From the NCBI GenBank assembly GCA_023238725.1, contig CM041545.1, positions 15,097,782 through 15,161,781 of the forward strand: DNA of 64,000 bases. Direction: 5' to 3'. This DNA comes from Scortum barcoo (Eukaryota; Chordata; Actinopteri; Centrarchiformes; Terapontidae). Numbering within the stretch: the stretch's first letter is position 1; each line of letters begins with the position of its first letter. Both the position numbers and the translations under genes were made by a program. Under the pieces are notes generated by a model. That model made no database searches. It was given only the letters and a program-made list of their open reading frames with translations, and was not told the DNA's origin. Below, one piece after another: positions 39,379-50,720 of the stretch.

Positions 39379-41700
39379 TTCTGCACATTTGTTAGTTTGT
39401 GGGAGCTCCTTAACAAGCTGGGGCACGTGTAAGTACAGTACATACACAGGGAACGTGAAATTTAGCCTGCAACGCACTGTGGTGTGGGGGCTGTTGATTC
39501 TGAGAAAGAAAAAAAAGGGACACGTGATCTTTGAGATCTAATGTGGAATTGTTCTGAGGAACATGCCATGTTTACTGTTCATTGTCTAAATTCTTGGAAG
39601 GCTTCCTGAAAAGCACATAGCGAGCCAAAGCAGCCCAAATCAGTTGCATTTCAAGATTCCTAATGGCTTTCACTGATCCTCTCTTTCCCCTCATTCCCCC
39701 CCTCCACATGCACACACTTTGCTGTGTTTTCAGCATGCACATAAATGGACTGTACCAGTGAGTTGGCACACCGTAAATGACAACAAAGCCGGCCAGTTTG
39801 TACACGATGGCATCAGAAACTTAATATTTACGGCAACATCTTTATCCCTGTGTGGACTACACACCACCGGGGCAATAAGGACTGAATGAATGACGAAGCC
39901 GCGCATAATTCCAAGAAAAACATTCTGCAACATTACATATTAAATGAGCAGCGAATTCGAGGAACTGCCACGCCCTCCACTGCACTTTTAACCACCTTTT
40001 GTAGGCAGCAAACAGTATCAACTCCAGTCAACTACATGAGTAATGCTAATCTGATTCCAACTTTGTTCACTAGGTCTAACACATATATATATCTATATAC
40101 TCACAAGAACTGTAAAGATCTCTCACTATTTGATTCTTTTCCTACTTCGTGACCAAAGATGCATATAATTGATTTGGCGGGGGGGGGCATGTCACCCACG
40201 TCAACTACTGTATATTCATTAGAAGACAGAGCAGCGGTCATTTGGACGTAATCTAGTTTTTCTAAATAAATTTATCTTTCAGGAGTGCTGCCAAATTTGC
40301 CCATTTAGCAGTCAATCGGATTTGATGCAACTCCCAACTTAATTTTGGCTTTAATAAGAAAATATGTGGACAAGGTGAGGTCAGGAGGTGAGAATTTTTT
40401 TCTTCTTCTACTTCTCCTTTCTTTCAACCCACACATGGAGTTCAGCAGATGTTCTTCCCCAAACAGGTGAGTAACTTTTGCATGGTGAAAACATCAAAGT
40501 GGCTTCAAATTTACAGAAAAAAACAGGCATTTATACTGAACTCCTCTCATACCGACGGACCAAAGTGTCTTACTTGCCCTTCGAAAAAAACGCCACAAGA
40601 CGAAAAGACTGCTTGACAAAACATTTAGGCCAGACAGAGGCAATGCCATGCCAACCTGGAAAAAGTTAAGTATAATTTCAAGTGTTGCCACTACAAGGAA
40701 AAACCGCCTCCACACCTACGCAGGCAACTTGAGTATAGACCAACTGATTTGTGCAGAAAATGTGGATAAAATCAGAAATTAGCCTCAGATAAAACACACT
40801 GTTTGCATCTGATAGCTGTGACATCCTGATGGATATCTGCGCCGGATCTCACTGGCTTGGCATTTCTTTACCATAATTCTTTGTATTTCAGTTCCACCAA
40901 CAGCCACCAACAAGCCCGAACACACCACCAGCAGCAGTTTCCTTTTTATTTTTTTATCCATCAACGTTTAACTAGAACAGGCTCGGCCCTACGTAGAAAA
41001 CACAAGGCTTATGTATGAGAACATAATGTATGACTGCTGCCCGCATACCATCAGCAGTGACTCATTACTGTCTCAGGAAAGGAAAATCATGCACACGTAA
41101 ACACACTTCCCACATGAATATACACGCATATACACTACAAAGAAAAGTGCACCAAGCATGAGGGCGCACACACAGAACGAGCGAGGCGGGGGCTAAAATG
41201 GTCTCCAGGTTTTAAATGCAGTTTGGATCAATAAATGTCTTTTTAATAAAGCGAGGGAAAAAAAATCTGTGATTAAGATTAATATCAGCAGCATGTTGTT
41301 TTACTCTTCTTCTGAAATAAAAATGCTGCTTAGACATGTTAGTCAAGCGATGGTTAATGCTGCTTTGGATCTCTTGCAAAGCTCTAGAGGAATTTTATAG
41401 GAGGTTGTAACCTGAATATGCTTTTTTCTTTCTTCCTACCAGTGTGTCTTTCCATGTGCTGAGATAACATCGACACTTCATTTAAGGGTCTAAAAAGAGG
41501 TGAGGCAGGGACCTCGCAGTCTCTGAATTTCTTTTGCCCCCCTTTCTCTTTCAGTATCCGCACCAGTTATATCTGAAACCCATGTTGTCGTCGCTCTCTC
41601 CTTGACACTCCCCACTTTTTGCACACAGCCCCGGGCCCCCTTGTGGAATGCTGTATAGTGTGAGGCCTATGGAGGAAGGGCATCCCAGGGACACAGCAAG

Positions 41701-41724
41701 AGCACACACACACACACACACACG
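41701..41724. repeat. (AC)n microsatellite
   Basis: An AC run followed by degenerate CACACG-type units to about 41780. Confidence 0.85.
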
Positions 41725-42935
41725 CTCACACGGACACACGCAAACACCCTCGCGCATGCACACACGCAAATGCACACACGCGGACAAATACAGCTGTTGA
41801 GAGCCATCACAGCCCTTTGGCAGACGTCCAAGTCAAAGACGAGCAGCGTTGGATAGCCTCCGTTTGGAGAGAAATAGAAAGAAGAAAAAAAAAAAAGTCC
41901 CACATTTTCCATGTATGTTGTGTTAAACTCTGAAGATAGAAACTTGGCAGGACAAACCCACATTACCCGGAACTGATTTCTCCGTATTTGAAGGTGTGTG
42001 GGGGGGAGGTGTCATAAACTACCATGATAAAAGCTGTGTGTGTTGCAGGTACACCTTATGGATACTTACTGAGTTACTTATTCAAAAGCAAATACGCCTT
42101 GGTATGAAATTTTTACATGGTAGAAGCAGAAACAGACGGGCGTGGGATTCAATTCTAAAAAAGAAAAAAAAATGAGTGCACGAAACTGTGTTCAAAACTA
42201 CTTAAATGATTCACATGTCTCTAGAAGACGACCTCCGACCTGTGCGACACCTGTCAGGGAGCCCGTGATGCTACACAATACTGGAATTTACACACTCAGG
42301 CCTGAGTTTGTTCACCACATGAGAGAGATAAAGAGATAGACCATAATGAACTTGCAAATATTCAGGGTTTTTTTTTTTTTTGTCACAGTCATCTTGAAAA
42401 ATTACAAAACACACACACAATCACACAAGGCTTGACAGCGGACTAGAGAATAAGTAAGAGAGGCATACGAGAGAGAGAGAGAGAGGGAAGGAAAGTGACA
42501 GGAAATGAAGAAAATTGCCACAAGCTAGCCACACACTACACCTATGTACACACAGGAGGAGTGTGTGTGTGTGTGTAAAGGGGAGGGGGGGTTAGTTGTA
42601 TGTATAGTCAGATGGCTCCTTCAGGGTTCAGGTAAGGTAAACAGAGCTGCAACTGACAGAGATCTGACACGACAGTAGCGGTAAAGTGTACAATAGAAAC
42701 TTGTTTTCACCTCACCTCTTTTTTTTTTCTTTTTTTAAAAATAATTTTAACCCCACTGTTATGTTTGTTTCTCAGGAACAGCAATGATGGTTCCTAGGTC
42801 AGTTTGTTTAATTATCTAAAAGTGACAAAAAACAAAAAATCCCTATAAAGATTGTTTATATTAGCTCCAATACTAACCATTTCAGTCAATATTTAGTTCA
42901 ATGGTTTTCTTTACCTCTCACAATTCTTTTGTTCC

Positions 42936-42950
42936 GGGTCAAATTGACCC
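42936..42950. repeat. GGGTCAAATTGACCC near-palindrome
   Basis: Seven-base arms around one central base. The phrase 'GGGTCAAATTGACCC...GGGTTAA' is common in fish interspersed repeats, so this is probably a relic of one. Confidence 0.4.
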
Positions 42951-44027
42951 ACAACATAACAGAAGGGTTAATCTCAACACTGCAACCGCTCTGATATTCT
43001 GATACTTATTTAACACCACGAGCTCCAAGTGCGTCTCCAACACATTTTCACCTCACAATCCGCACCGGTTCAAAAACATCTTACAGCTCAGTGTCATGTC
43101 ATTCATTCAGTTTCTTTAAAATAATCACACATGTTGTGCACAGCTCGGTGGCACTTCTCTTGAGGTGAGGCGAAAACTTTAAAGACAGGGGGGTGAAAAA
43201 AAAAACAAATTAAAGAAGCAATTAAAAGAAAGGTAAAGCTTCTGATTGATAACCAAGATAATTAAAAAAAACTGGATCATGTGGAGATCAACAAACCACT
43301 GAGCACTCGGTCTGTGTGGAGCATTATTGCAGCAACATATAGCACTACAGTGGATGCATTATGGGTGGAGACTGTGAGTAAGAGTGTGTGTGTGTGTGTG
43401 TGTTTTGGCTTCATCGTGACGCATGCCCGATCTATATCATGCCACTTTCTCCGCTCCTACACTTAGAAGCACTATTTCCCGCGAGTTAAAATGAAAAAAT
43501 AAATAAATAAAAAGGGAGCTGGGGTGTCACATTATGGTCTGGCCACAGTGTGGACAAACTGAACAAACATCATCGGGCTGATAACGAGAATGAAATTCTT
43601 CTGGTGGCGCGTGGTGCACTTCAGCCGGAATCACCCACCACCACCATCCCTCCGCGTAAAACCAAACACCACCACCACCCCCCATAAAAAAAGAAAATAA
43701 AAGAAAAAAAAAGAAAGAAAAGAAAAAAAAAGCCCTCACATTCCGCGATGTCACTTCATGAAAGTTTAACCAAGTTGAGCCGCTAGTTTCATGAGGATTA
43801 ACTCTCCCTGCTGTAATGTCAGCGGGCTGTACGGGAGGAGAAGCGAGGGAAGGGAATAAAAAAAATAAATAATAAATAAATAAAATCCTATGCGTCATAC
43901 AAATCAGGCACTGTAAACATGAAGAGAAGGTGGTGGAGGAGGAGGTGGAGGAGGGGGGGTATATATTTACCCGATATGTCGCTGGTCCATAAACTGCGGC
44001 TGTCAGCTGGGCGCAGATGTGGCAAGC

Positions 44028-44244
44028 CTTTTTTTTTTCCACCTCTCTCTCTCTCTCTCTCTCTCTCTCCTCCACCTATAAAGTTTGAGTTTTTGGAGGG
44101 GAGAAGAAGGAGAAGAAAAAAGAAGAAGAAGAAGAAGCAGGCCCCGGTTTCCCCCTCGTCCGCTGGCTTCACTCCTCTATCACTCTCGTCCTATCTTGGC
44201 TCGTCTCTCTCTCTCTCTCTCTCTCTCTCTCCCCTCCACCTCCA

Positions 44245-44283
<39 letters not shown>

Positions 44284-44310
44284 TTCTCTCTCTTGCCCGC
44301 TCCTGTCCCT
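44028..44310. repeat. Long CT/GA tracts beside the CpG-rich block
   Basis: Pyrimidine tracts at 44028-44074 and 44201-44294, separated by a GA-rich segment (44096-44140). On the minus (sense) strand they are GA repeats just downstream of the presumed nacc2 promoter. Such mirror-symmetric purine/pyrimidine tracts can form triplex DNA and bind GAGA-type factors. Confidence 0.85.
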
Positions 44311-44319
44311 GTGCAGGAA

Positions 44320-44610
44320 GTGTTACGCGGCTCGCATGAACAGTGTGCGGACTGCGGGCGGCCTGACATCACGGCACGGCTCGGGCAATGGGCGCTTTTT
44401 TTTTTTTTATTTTATTTAAAGACACAGACGTTTCATGAGTCCCGCCGGTGTTGATCGCACAGAGGTGGCCTCGCACTGTCCCGCTGCGGCCGGTGGACGC
44501 GGTGTGCGCCGCGCCGTGCCGCGCCGCGCCGTGCGCCTTTACGGACACATGAACCCGCTGCACTCCACCGGGCTTAAAGGTGCAGACTGTGGCTGTGCTT
44601 GAGGTGCGGA
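44320..44610 (-). promoter_or_regulatory. nacc2: CpG-rich block, likely nacc2 promoter and first non-coding exon
   Basis: The densest CpG stretch in the window, with a GCGCCGCGCCGTGCC-type core at about 44495-44540. It lies upstream of the nacc2 acceptor at 25531 on the same strand and before tmem250. Vertebrate promoters often coincide with CpG islands. The exact start site and the donor of exon 1 are not resolved, and a divergent plus-strand promoter is also possible. Confidence 0.5.
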
Positions 44611-47474
44611 GGGGAGGAGGGGTGTAATAATGCGAGACAGTCTGATATTAATACTCATGTTATGATAAGACAACACAAACGTGCCCACATTTTTTTTGGA
44701 GCTGCAGTGTGTGTGTGTGTGTCGACGCGCTCCGAAAGAAGATTTACATGCGTGGTTACCTCACGTGTCCTCCTGCGATGACAGCTCAGGATACATGATG
44801 CGCATGTGTGCTGTTGTGCTAAATTATAAGCGCCAACTGCTGGCGGTGTGACCTCAAGTCAACTTTTCTTTACTGCAGGCATACGGCAGCACAGTGCCGC
44901 ACGGCCCGCAGAATCAGTGCTGCAGGGGCTGCTGTGCTTCAGGCTGCATGCTCTCCTTCTCATGAAGATGTCACCCAGACGGGGTGCAGCGTTATATTTG
45001 GTGCTGGTGGTGAAATGTGACCAAATGCATTGTACGTTGACTCAAGTAGTGCACTGTACTGTGTGCTTGTGCTTGACTTGAGTATTTGCATTTTTTTGCA
45101 GGATTGTACTTCCACTCCACTTCATCTCAGAGGGAGATAGTGTACTTATATGACTGCTTTGGTTACTTTGCAGATTCAAACTATTAACACTAACATGGCA
45201 CATATGATTTAACATTTAATTAACGTGGATTATCCCCACCTTTACCCAGAGACTCAACATTAGAGTTATACTTACCCAAACATACATCAATATTATATAA
45301 TTATATAATATATAATATAATATAATTCAATAAAATAATCTTTATGATTATGAAATGAGCTATTCTGAATAATAAGTACTTTTTTAGTACTTTAATAATG
45401 TTTTAATTCTATACTATAAATACTTGTTGTAGTGAAGTAAGATTTTCGTGCATGACTTTCACTTGTAACAGAGAATTTCTACACTGTGGTATCGTAACTT
45501 TGATTTAAGTAAAAGATCTGATCTATCTATCTATCTAATCTACAAAGTTAAGACACACTGTGACCCCCTTTATTTAACCTTTTGGAAGCCCGAAGAGGTA
45601 AAAACCATTTAAAAAGTAAAAACCGTCCCCACCCATTGCTCGTGAGTGACACAGATTAAACTACAGCAACACATCGTACTTTATTACCTTATTATCTATT
45701 TTGCAGGAAAAATCTCTGAGTCTCTATGTTAAAAAGTGTAAAAGTGTATTTGACTATAATTAATAAAGAATTAATAAATTCAGAAAAATGGATATACTGG
45801 TACATACATTTCAGTACAATTACCTAAAAAATGACCCTTTTTGACACCATTTAAACAAATGTATTGAGTAACCTCCTCCTTTGCTTATACCTGCGTAAGC
45901 TCATCCACATAGGCCATGTTCTAATATGCTCCACTATTCATTGATATTATAAATAACTATAATTATTATTATTTCTGTTATCTCACTGTATTAAAATACT
46001 TGTGATATCCAGTTCTCTTTAAATTTCAGATGAAGTGCTGCATTAACTGCCCCATGACGATAAATCACTTTATTAGTCCTGTGATATTTCTATATGAGCT
46101 TCCAGTGGGTTGATGACATTTAACAGAGTTTACAAAGCCCCTATTGTACCTCTTCGTGTTTAAAAAGTGTATGGTGCCACTGTAATGTTCCTATAGGGAC
46201 TATCATGTGTCTGTGGTACTCATTCATGAGTTTATGATGATCACATTGTACTTACGTCTGTACCATTAGTACAATTACATTCACATTAAGGTTTACGAGG
46301 AAATTAAAGATTTTTCATCATGGCAGCTGAACTTGTAAAACTAAATGTAGCTTAATAAAATGTCAGCTTATTGCATCGGTCTGGTAACACCACAGTAGAT
46401 GAAATTTCATAATCAAAATTCTGCAACAATGAGATGAATTTAGTTGACATGGTCGACACAAGTAATTGTGGGAAATCGCCGGTTTCTAATCCCTTCTAAG
46501 TGATTCGGCCTATGCTCAATTTTTAGATTTTCATGGATTAGTGACGTATCATCTCATCTTCTATAGTCCTCATGAACATGCTGCTCCGGGGGTATGAGAT
46601 CTGACCTCGAAGCGGGTCATGAAACATAGAGGTCGATGCTGATCAAGGAAAAGGACGACGAAAACTGTTGAGTCACTCAGACTCAGCAAATAACTTCAGC
46701 TTTTCAAAGAAAAAGAAGAAATGAAAATGAATACACCCTCACTTGATGTCAAGCCTACCTACTGTACTGACATCACAAGACAATTCATGTTCTCCAGTTC
46801 TCTCTCTGGTGCAACCGGGCCCCGCCTCAAGAGTGCGAGGCATATGATGTGTTGATCCTCTGAACAAAAGCTTATTGTTGCCCCCTGATTATCCATTTAC
46901 AGCTCTAGGCCACACAAGTCTCAAGCATGTCTTGGTCAGGTCACCAGCCACTGTGTCGAAAGTTCACAGCTAGTCCTGGTAGCCCCCCCAGCCCCTCCCC
47001 TTCTCTTGCGTCGGTTTTCCCACACTAGCTGATGATAAATATGGAAATCTAAGCTGATGCTTGTACGTGGCGGCAAATCCTCACAACTGCACCAGGTGAG
47101 GCGTGAAAAAAAGCTTATTCCAGCGCTTCGAGCTGTTGTGGCCTCGTTAGATCCTGCGAGCGCACTTCATGCCATGTGAAAATGAGGCTATATAAGGTGA
47201 TTGGGACACAGCCATTTCCATTGTTATGCTTGGCAGAAACAGTGGGGTCTAGCTGTGGCTGGCGTTGGCGCTTCGGAGGAAGCTAAACAGAGAAGTCTGT
47301 CACAGCAGCGGCTCTGAAGCAGGCGACTGATGAGAACACTTGACTCAAAGACGTTCTCGATTTGAACTGTCACACACTCTTATCACACAGCCCGGGGCAT
47401 GCCATCATGGGCGTTGCACAACACAGTAAACACATTCAGCCGGGCCGCCATGCATTCTTTTTGTAAAAGCACAA
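44611..47474. other. Intergenic DNA between the nacc2 promoter and the 3' end of tmem250
   Basis: Apart from the degraded repeat at 45040-45515 there is no recognised gene or RNA. The stretch 45515-46600 is AT-rich and featureless. A TATA-like CTATATAAGG on the plus strand is at 47188-47197. Confidence 0.5.
45040..45515 (+). mobile_element. Degraded dispersed teleost repeat (ACTTGAGTATTT...TACTTCCACTCC family)
   Basis: The 5' part contains CTTGACTTGAGTATTTGCA, TTGTACTTCCACTCCACTTC, TCTCAGAGGGAGATAGTGTA and GGTTACTTTGCAGATT. The 3' part (45420-45515) has TTTCACTTGTAACAGAGAAT, ACTGTGGTATCG and AAGTAAAAGATCTG. I know this motif order from many percomorph genomes. An ATCT microsatellite follows (about 45518-45537). 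It does not encode a protein. Confidence 0.55.
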
Positions 47475-48310
47475 GACAGTTCATCAACAGAAAATTTATT
47501 TAACAACTCTACAAAAACAAAAAAAAGTTGATGTTTGTCAGTTTTCTCCTGCCCTGCCCTGCCCTTACCACAAAAGCACATTACACACACTGTTGACAGC
47601 TTGTTTTTCGTCACTTTATCCACTGTGAGTTACTATGTACCGGCTTCGTCTCTGTGGTACATGTACGTTTACATGATACTGTGTTTGCACACGACATTAC
47701 TGAAATAATCTCAACCTGGGAATCATGGTAAAACTTTGGAGCCCAACTCGTGTTGTGGCACAAATGACTGTCTTGCATCACACAGCCGTGATGTATATCA
47801 GTCATATGTCAAGTCATTTCCCCCCCCCCTACCATGTGACGTTGACTTGGACATTCACATTTTCCATTATTGTAAACAAATGAGTTTCTAGTCAAGACGC
47901 CCTTTGTAAATTTGTGAAAACGGTTTACAAATGGCATGAAAATAGGGAATTGACCCTACTAGTCTCTCCAGAGTCCTACGTGGTGACTCATGTCTGACTC
48001 TCATGTTCAGACTGACTTCATGCATCATTTTTGATATTCAGCAACCAGGCAGTTCTCTCCAAGTTATATGGAACAGACTATTTTAAAAAGGACTGTACAC
48101 ACAGATGTTACACAGATTCTTAATGGATTCTATCATTGCTGAAACTAAACCAATAAGAGTTCGAGTTGATGTTGAGAGAGTCATTTTGATAAAAGCTGAG
48201 AGGTGATGGCGAGGGTGTATGTTGTCCCATAACACCACACGATGCTGATGTTACAGTGTGAAGCCTCCACATCATACACTACATTTCCCCACGTCGCTCT
48301 CACATTGAGG
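47475..48310 (-). other. tmem250: tmem250 3' UTR
   Basis: Non-coding sequence between the stop codon at 48311-48313 and the poly(A) signal. A poly(C) run (47820-47829) interrupts it. Confidence 0.5.
47495..47500 (-). terminator. tmem250: Polyadenylation signal of tmem250
   Basis: AATAAA on the minus strand about 810 nt downstream of the tmem250 stop codon, the first such hexamer I noticed downstream of it. Confidence 0.55.
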
Positions 48311-48730
48311 CTACATGTCCACGAACACCATGAAGCACCAGCCGAGCCCCCCCACCAGGAACATGGTGATCTGCATGCTGTAAATGATCAGGTCATTCAG
48401 CACCCCAAAGTCCAGGCGCCTGTGCCCTAGCAGCAGCAGGATGACGGACAGCTTGTACTGCAGCCGCAGGAGGACGCGCACGCTGACGTACTGCAGAAAG
48501 AAGAGAGCAGAGAGCGCCACCCAGAGCAGGGAAGTCAGCAGGCTGCAGCCGAAGTACAGGAGGAAACGGAGGAAGCTGTACATGCAGCGCGAGCGTAGGT
48601 AGAGGTCAAAGTTATTGTACTTGGTGCGCACTAGCTTGGACGTGTGCGTCGACCCGCAGGCCGAGTGCATGCAGGTGGTGTGGGGGCCATGGAAGCTGCG
48701 CACCCGCCGTGGGATGGGGATCACAGGCAT
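48311..48730 (-). CDS. tmem250: Transmembrane protein 250 (C9orf69 orthologue)
   Basis: A small multi-pass membrane protein of unknown cellular role, 139 residues, the same length as human TMEM250. The start MPVIPIPRRVRSFHGPHTT corresponds to human MPVMPIPRRVRSFHGPHTT. An in-frame GTG eight codons upstream is not used as the start. Conserved stretches are VRTKYNNFDLY (residues 34-44), RFLLYFGCSLLTS (55-67), RVLLRLQYKLSVILLLLGHRR (85-105, trimmed here) and GGLGWCFMVFVDM at the C-terminus. Hydrophobic segments lie at about 55-82, 94-102 and 111-136. The frame is in a single exon. Next to NACC2 in human 9q34.3 as here, which supports the call. Confidence 0.96.
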   Translation of the reverse strand: MPVIPIPRRVRSFHGPHTTCMHSACGSTHTSKLVRTKYNNFDLYLRSRCMYSFLRFLLYFGCSLLTSLLWVALSALFFLQYVSVRVLLRLQYKLSVILLLLGHRRLDFGVLNDLIIYSMQITMFLVGGLGWCFMVFVDM

Positions 48731-48952
48731 GGGTGGGCTACTGGAGCCCAGCACGGTGCACAGGAGTCCAGGTTATAGACGGGGTCCTCTGTGAACGATG
48801 ATTGTGGGGAGGCAGTTTGCTTCATTTGGTTGCGGAGCAGGAAGTGGCTCTCGCAGGAGCCCAGCAATGAGAGGAGGCTTCTGGCGGTGGCGGCGTCTGT
48901 CCGCTGTTGATTTCGGTCAGCAAGGGTTTGGTCCTTTGATTGCAGCAAGGAT
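48731..48952 (-). other. tmem250: tmem250 5' UTR part of the coding exon
   Basis: On the minus strand the sequence TTTCTTTATAG ends at 48953, a good splice acceptor, so the coding exon probably begins at 48952. The 222 nt to the ATG carry no upstream conserved frame. Confidence 0.5.
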
Positions 48953-49375
48953 CTATAAAGAAATCACTATTACTTCATGTTTTTTTTTTTAAAATGCATT
49001 TTCAAAATGCACACTGTTGCAACCACAAGAAATGCAGGCCTGAGCACACTTCATCTTCTTCAGCTGAAAACAAACAGAAACATGCTGAGAAACCGTGTCT
49101 GAGCTGCAAGCTATGTTTTATGTTTTTATAACTACAACACAGCTAGCACTCAGCACCTCCTGCATACAAAAAAAAAACCTTTCTTACAATTTTCTGCACT
49201 GAAAACAAGTGATCGTGCAGAAGTAGGGGTGATCTTACATGCAGCACTACGCCGTCTCCCTCCTCACCACAGGAGCTGCTGTTTGGCTCTCGGGCGACAG
49301 GAGCATTGTATCACATTATAAACATCGGCCTGCAACATAAACACACCAGATTTATTTCCTTTTTTTTATATATAC

Positions 49376-49560
49376 CTCCACTCGTGCAGACACACACAGT
49401 GTTTGACAGCAGCGGAGATGAGGCAGCGACGGCGAGCCGGTGCGTGTACGTCCTGTCGCAAAATAAACGAGTCATCTAAGTGTGACGACAGCTGCGGAGT
49501 TAAAGGGGAAGTGCGCCTCAGGAAGGGACGCTGCCTCTGGATTTCAGCTTAAAATACTCA
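49376..49560 (-). promoter_or_regulatory. tmem250: Likely tmem250 promoter and non-coding exon 1
   Basis: A CpG-rich stretch (GCGACGGCGAGCCGGTGCG and neighbours), ending in a donor-like GTGGAG/GTATAT at 49376 on the minus strand. It lies 420 nt upstream of the 5' UTR acceptor. The start site is not determined. Confidence 0.4.
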
Positions 49561-49860
49561 CAGTTACACGGGGATTTGTATGCGGCGGCAAATATATTTG
49601 TATGTATGGATTGTGTGTGTTTGTGTAGTTTTTTTTTTTTTTTTTTTGCCACGGCACATCAGGGAAGCAAAAGTCAGATGGTGTGAGTTTGCTGTCAGGT
49701 TCAAAACTGCACTGGAAAATTTTCCCCTACTTCCCCACAGCAAAGGTTAGGCAAGGTCAATTTAACAACCACGTGTCCTGTAATTTTGAAATGACATAAA
49801 AAAAAAAAAACTGTATCATGCAATCCCCAATTCCTGCTTTGGTCGTAGTCAGATCTTTCA

Positions 49861-50080
49861 CTTAAAGCTGCAAAGTTTAAGATGTAGGGGAACCTACTGG
49901 CTGAAATGAAATGGATGATATTCACAGTCATGTTTTCATCAGTTATCTGAAATTGCTGTGTTTAATTTTTTTTCTTTTTTCAAATCTATATAGACAGCAG
50001 GGTCCGCCATGTTGCACCGCCACAGACAAACCTAGAGAAGGCCTTTTGCATTTTGACATTGAAGTGGCAGCTTGAATTAA

Positions 50081-50112
<32 letters not shown>

Positions 50113-50614
50113 GTATGTGTAAAAAAATCAAATCAATTTAATAGCAATGTCTCCTCTATTCAAACAACAGCTCCATTTTAAAATCCTGTATGTTTGTGCT
50201 TGGGGCAACAATATCACGACATCATTTTTCGTTTGACGTATTACCTTATATTTAATGTCACAATCCAAATCATATCCACAAGGTTATAACTACTCTTATG
50301 GAGTGCAGAGTTTTTGCTGAGCAGTCGTGTGGAGAACTGAGACGCCAGATTAATGGAAAAGAGAACAAGCAAATCAAACTGGTTCGCTATTAAGGATTTT
50401 AAATTCACTCATCGCTCTGGCTGATTAACGGGGCTAGATGGGCGGACGTGCCGTTCCACCAGAAACATCTCTATGTCCACAGGGCACAGATCCTAGAGAT
50501 TATTTTTATATCTTAGTTCAGATAGTCACTTAGTTAAAGTCACATTAATCGTTGCAAATGTAATCTGCAGCCTCACCGCTATATACCACTAAATGCCGAA
50601 TATTGCACTTTAAG
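49861..50614. mobile_element. MITE-like element with short terminal inverted repeats
   Basis: The left end begins CTTAAAGCTGCAAAG. The right end, on the opposite strand, begins CTTAAAGTGCAATA. Internal GGGTCCGCCATGTTGCACCG and CAGCCTCACCGCTATATACC with CACTAAATGCC are motifs I recognise from memory in a common percomorph non-autonomous DNA element. There is no transposase. An (AT)n microsatellite lies inside (about 50080-50113). Confidence 0.5.
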
Positions 50615-50720
50615 TAAAAGTACCAATACAACAATGTGAATATAGTCTGTTACAAGTAAAATACCTGCATTTAAAATCCTACTTAAAAAAGTATACAACA
50701 GTTGCAGTGAAAAGGTTCCT
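50612..50720 (-). mobile_element. Fragment of the same repeat family as at 45040-45515, opposite orientation
   Basis: AAGTAAAAGTACC, ACAATGTGAATATAGTCTGT, TACAAGTAAAATACCTGCAT and AAAATCCTACTTAAAAAAG read as the reverse of the 3' part of the repeat at 45420-45515. It directly abuts the MITE-like element, so one may have inserted beside or into the other. Confidence 0.5.

Larger units (their letters stand above)
25540..44000 (-). other. nacc2: Probable first intron of nacc2: about 18 kb, no recognised gene, very rich in microsatellites
   Basis: No coding exon with family resemblance is visible on either strand. Many open frames here are translations of CA/GT, GA/CT or TCTG repeats. Calling it an intron rests on the acceptor at 25531 and on the CpG-rich block at 44.3-44.6 kb. 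Other stretches look like ordinary unique non-coding DNA, with one regulatory-looking block near 38.0-38.3 kb. Confidence 0.45.

Noticed and set aside
43527..44419. Long overlapping frames on both strands
   Set aside because: They follow the CT/GA tracts and a Gly/Pro low-complexity stretch; no conserved sequence.
48731..48754. Upstream GTG start for tmem250
   Set aside because: The ATG at 48730 gives exactly the human length and N-terminus; the eight upstream codons have no counterpart.
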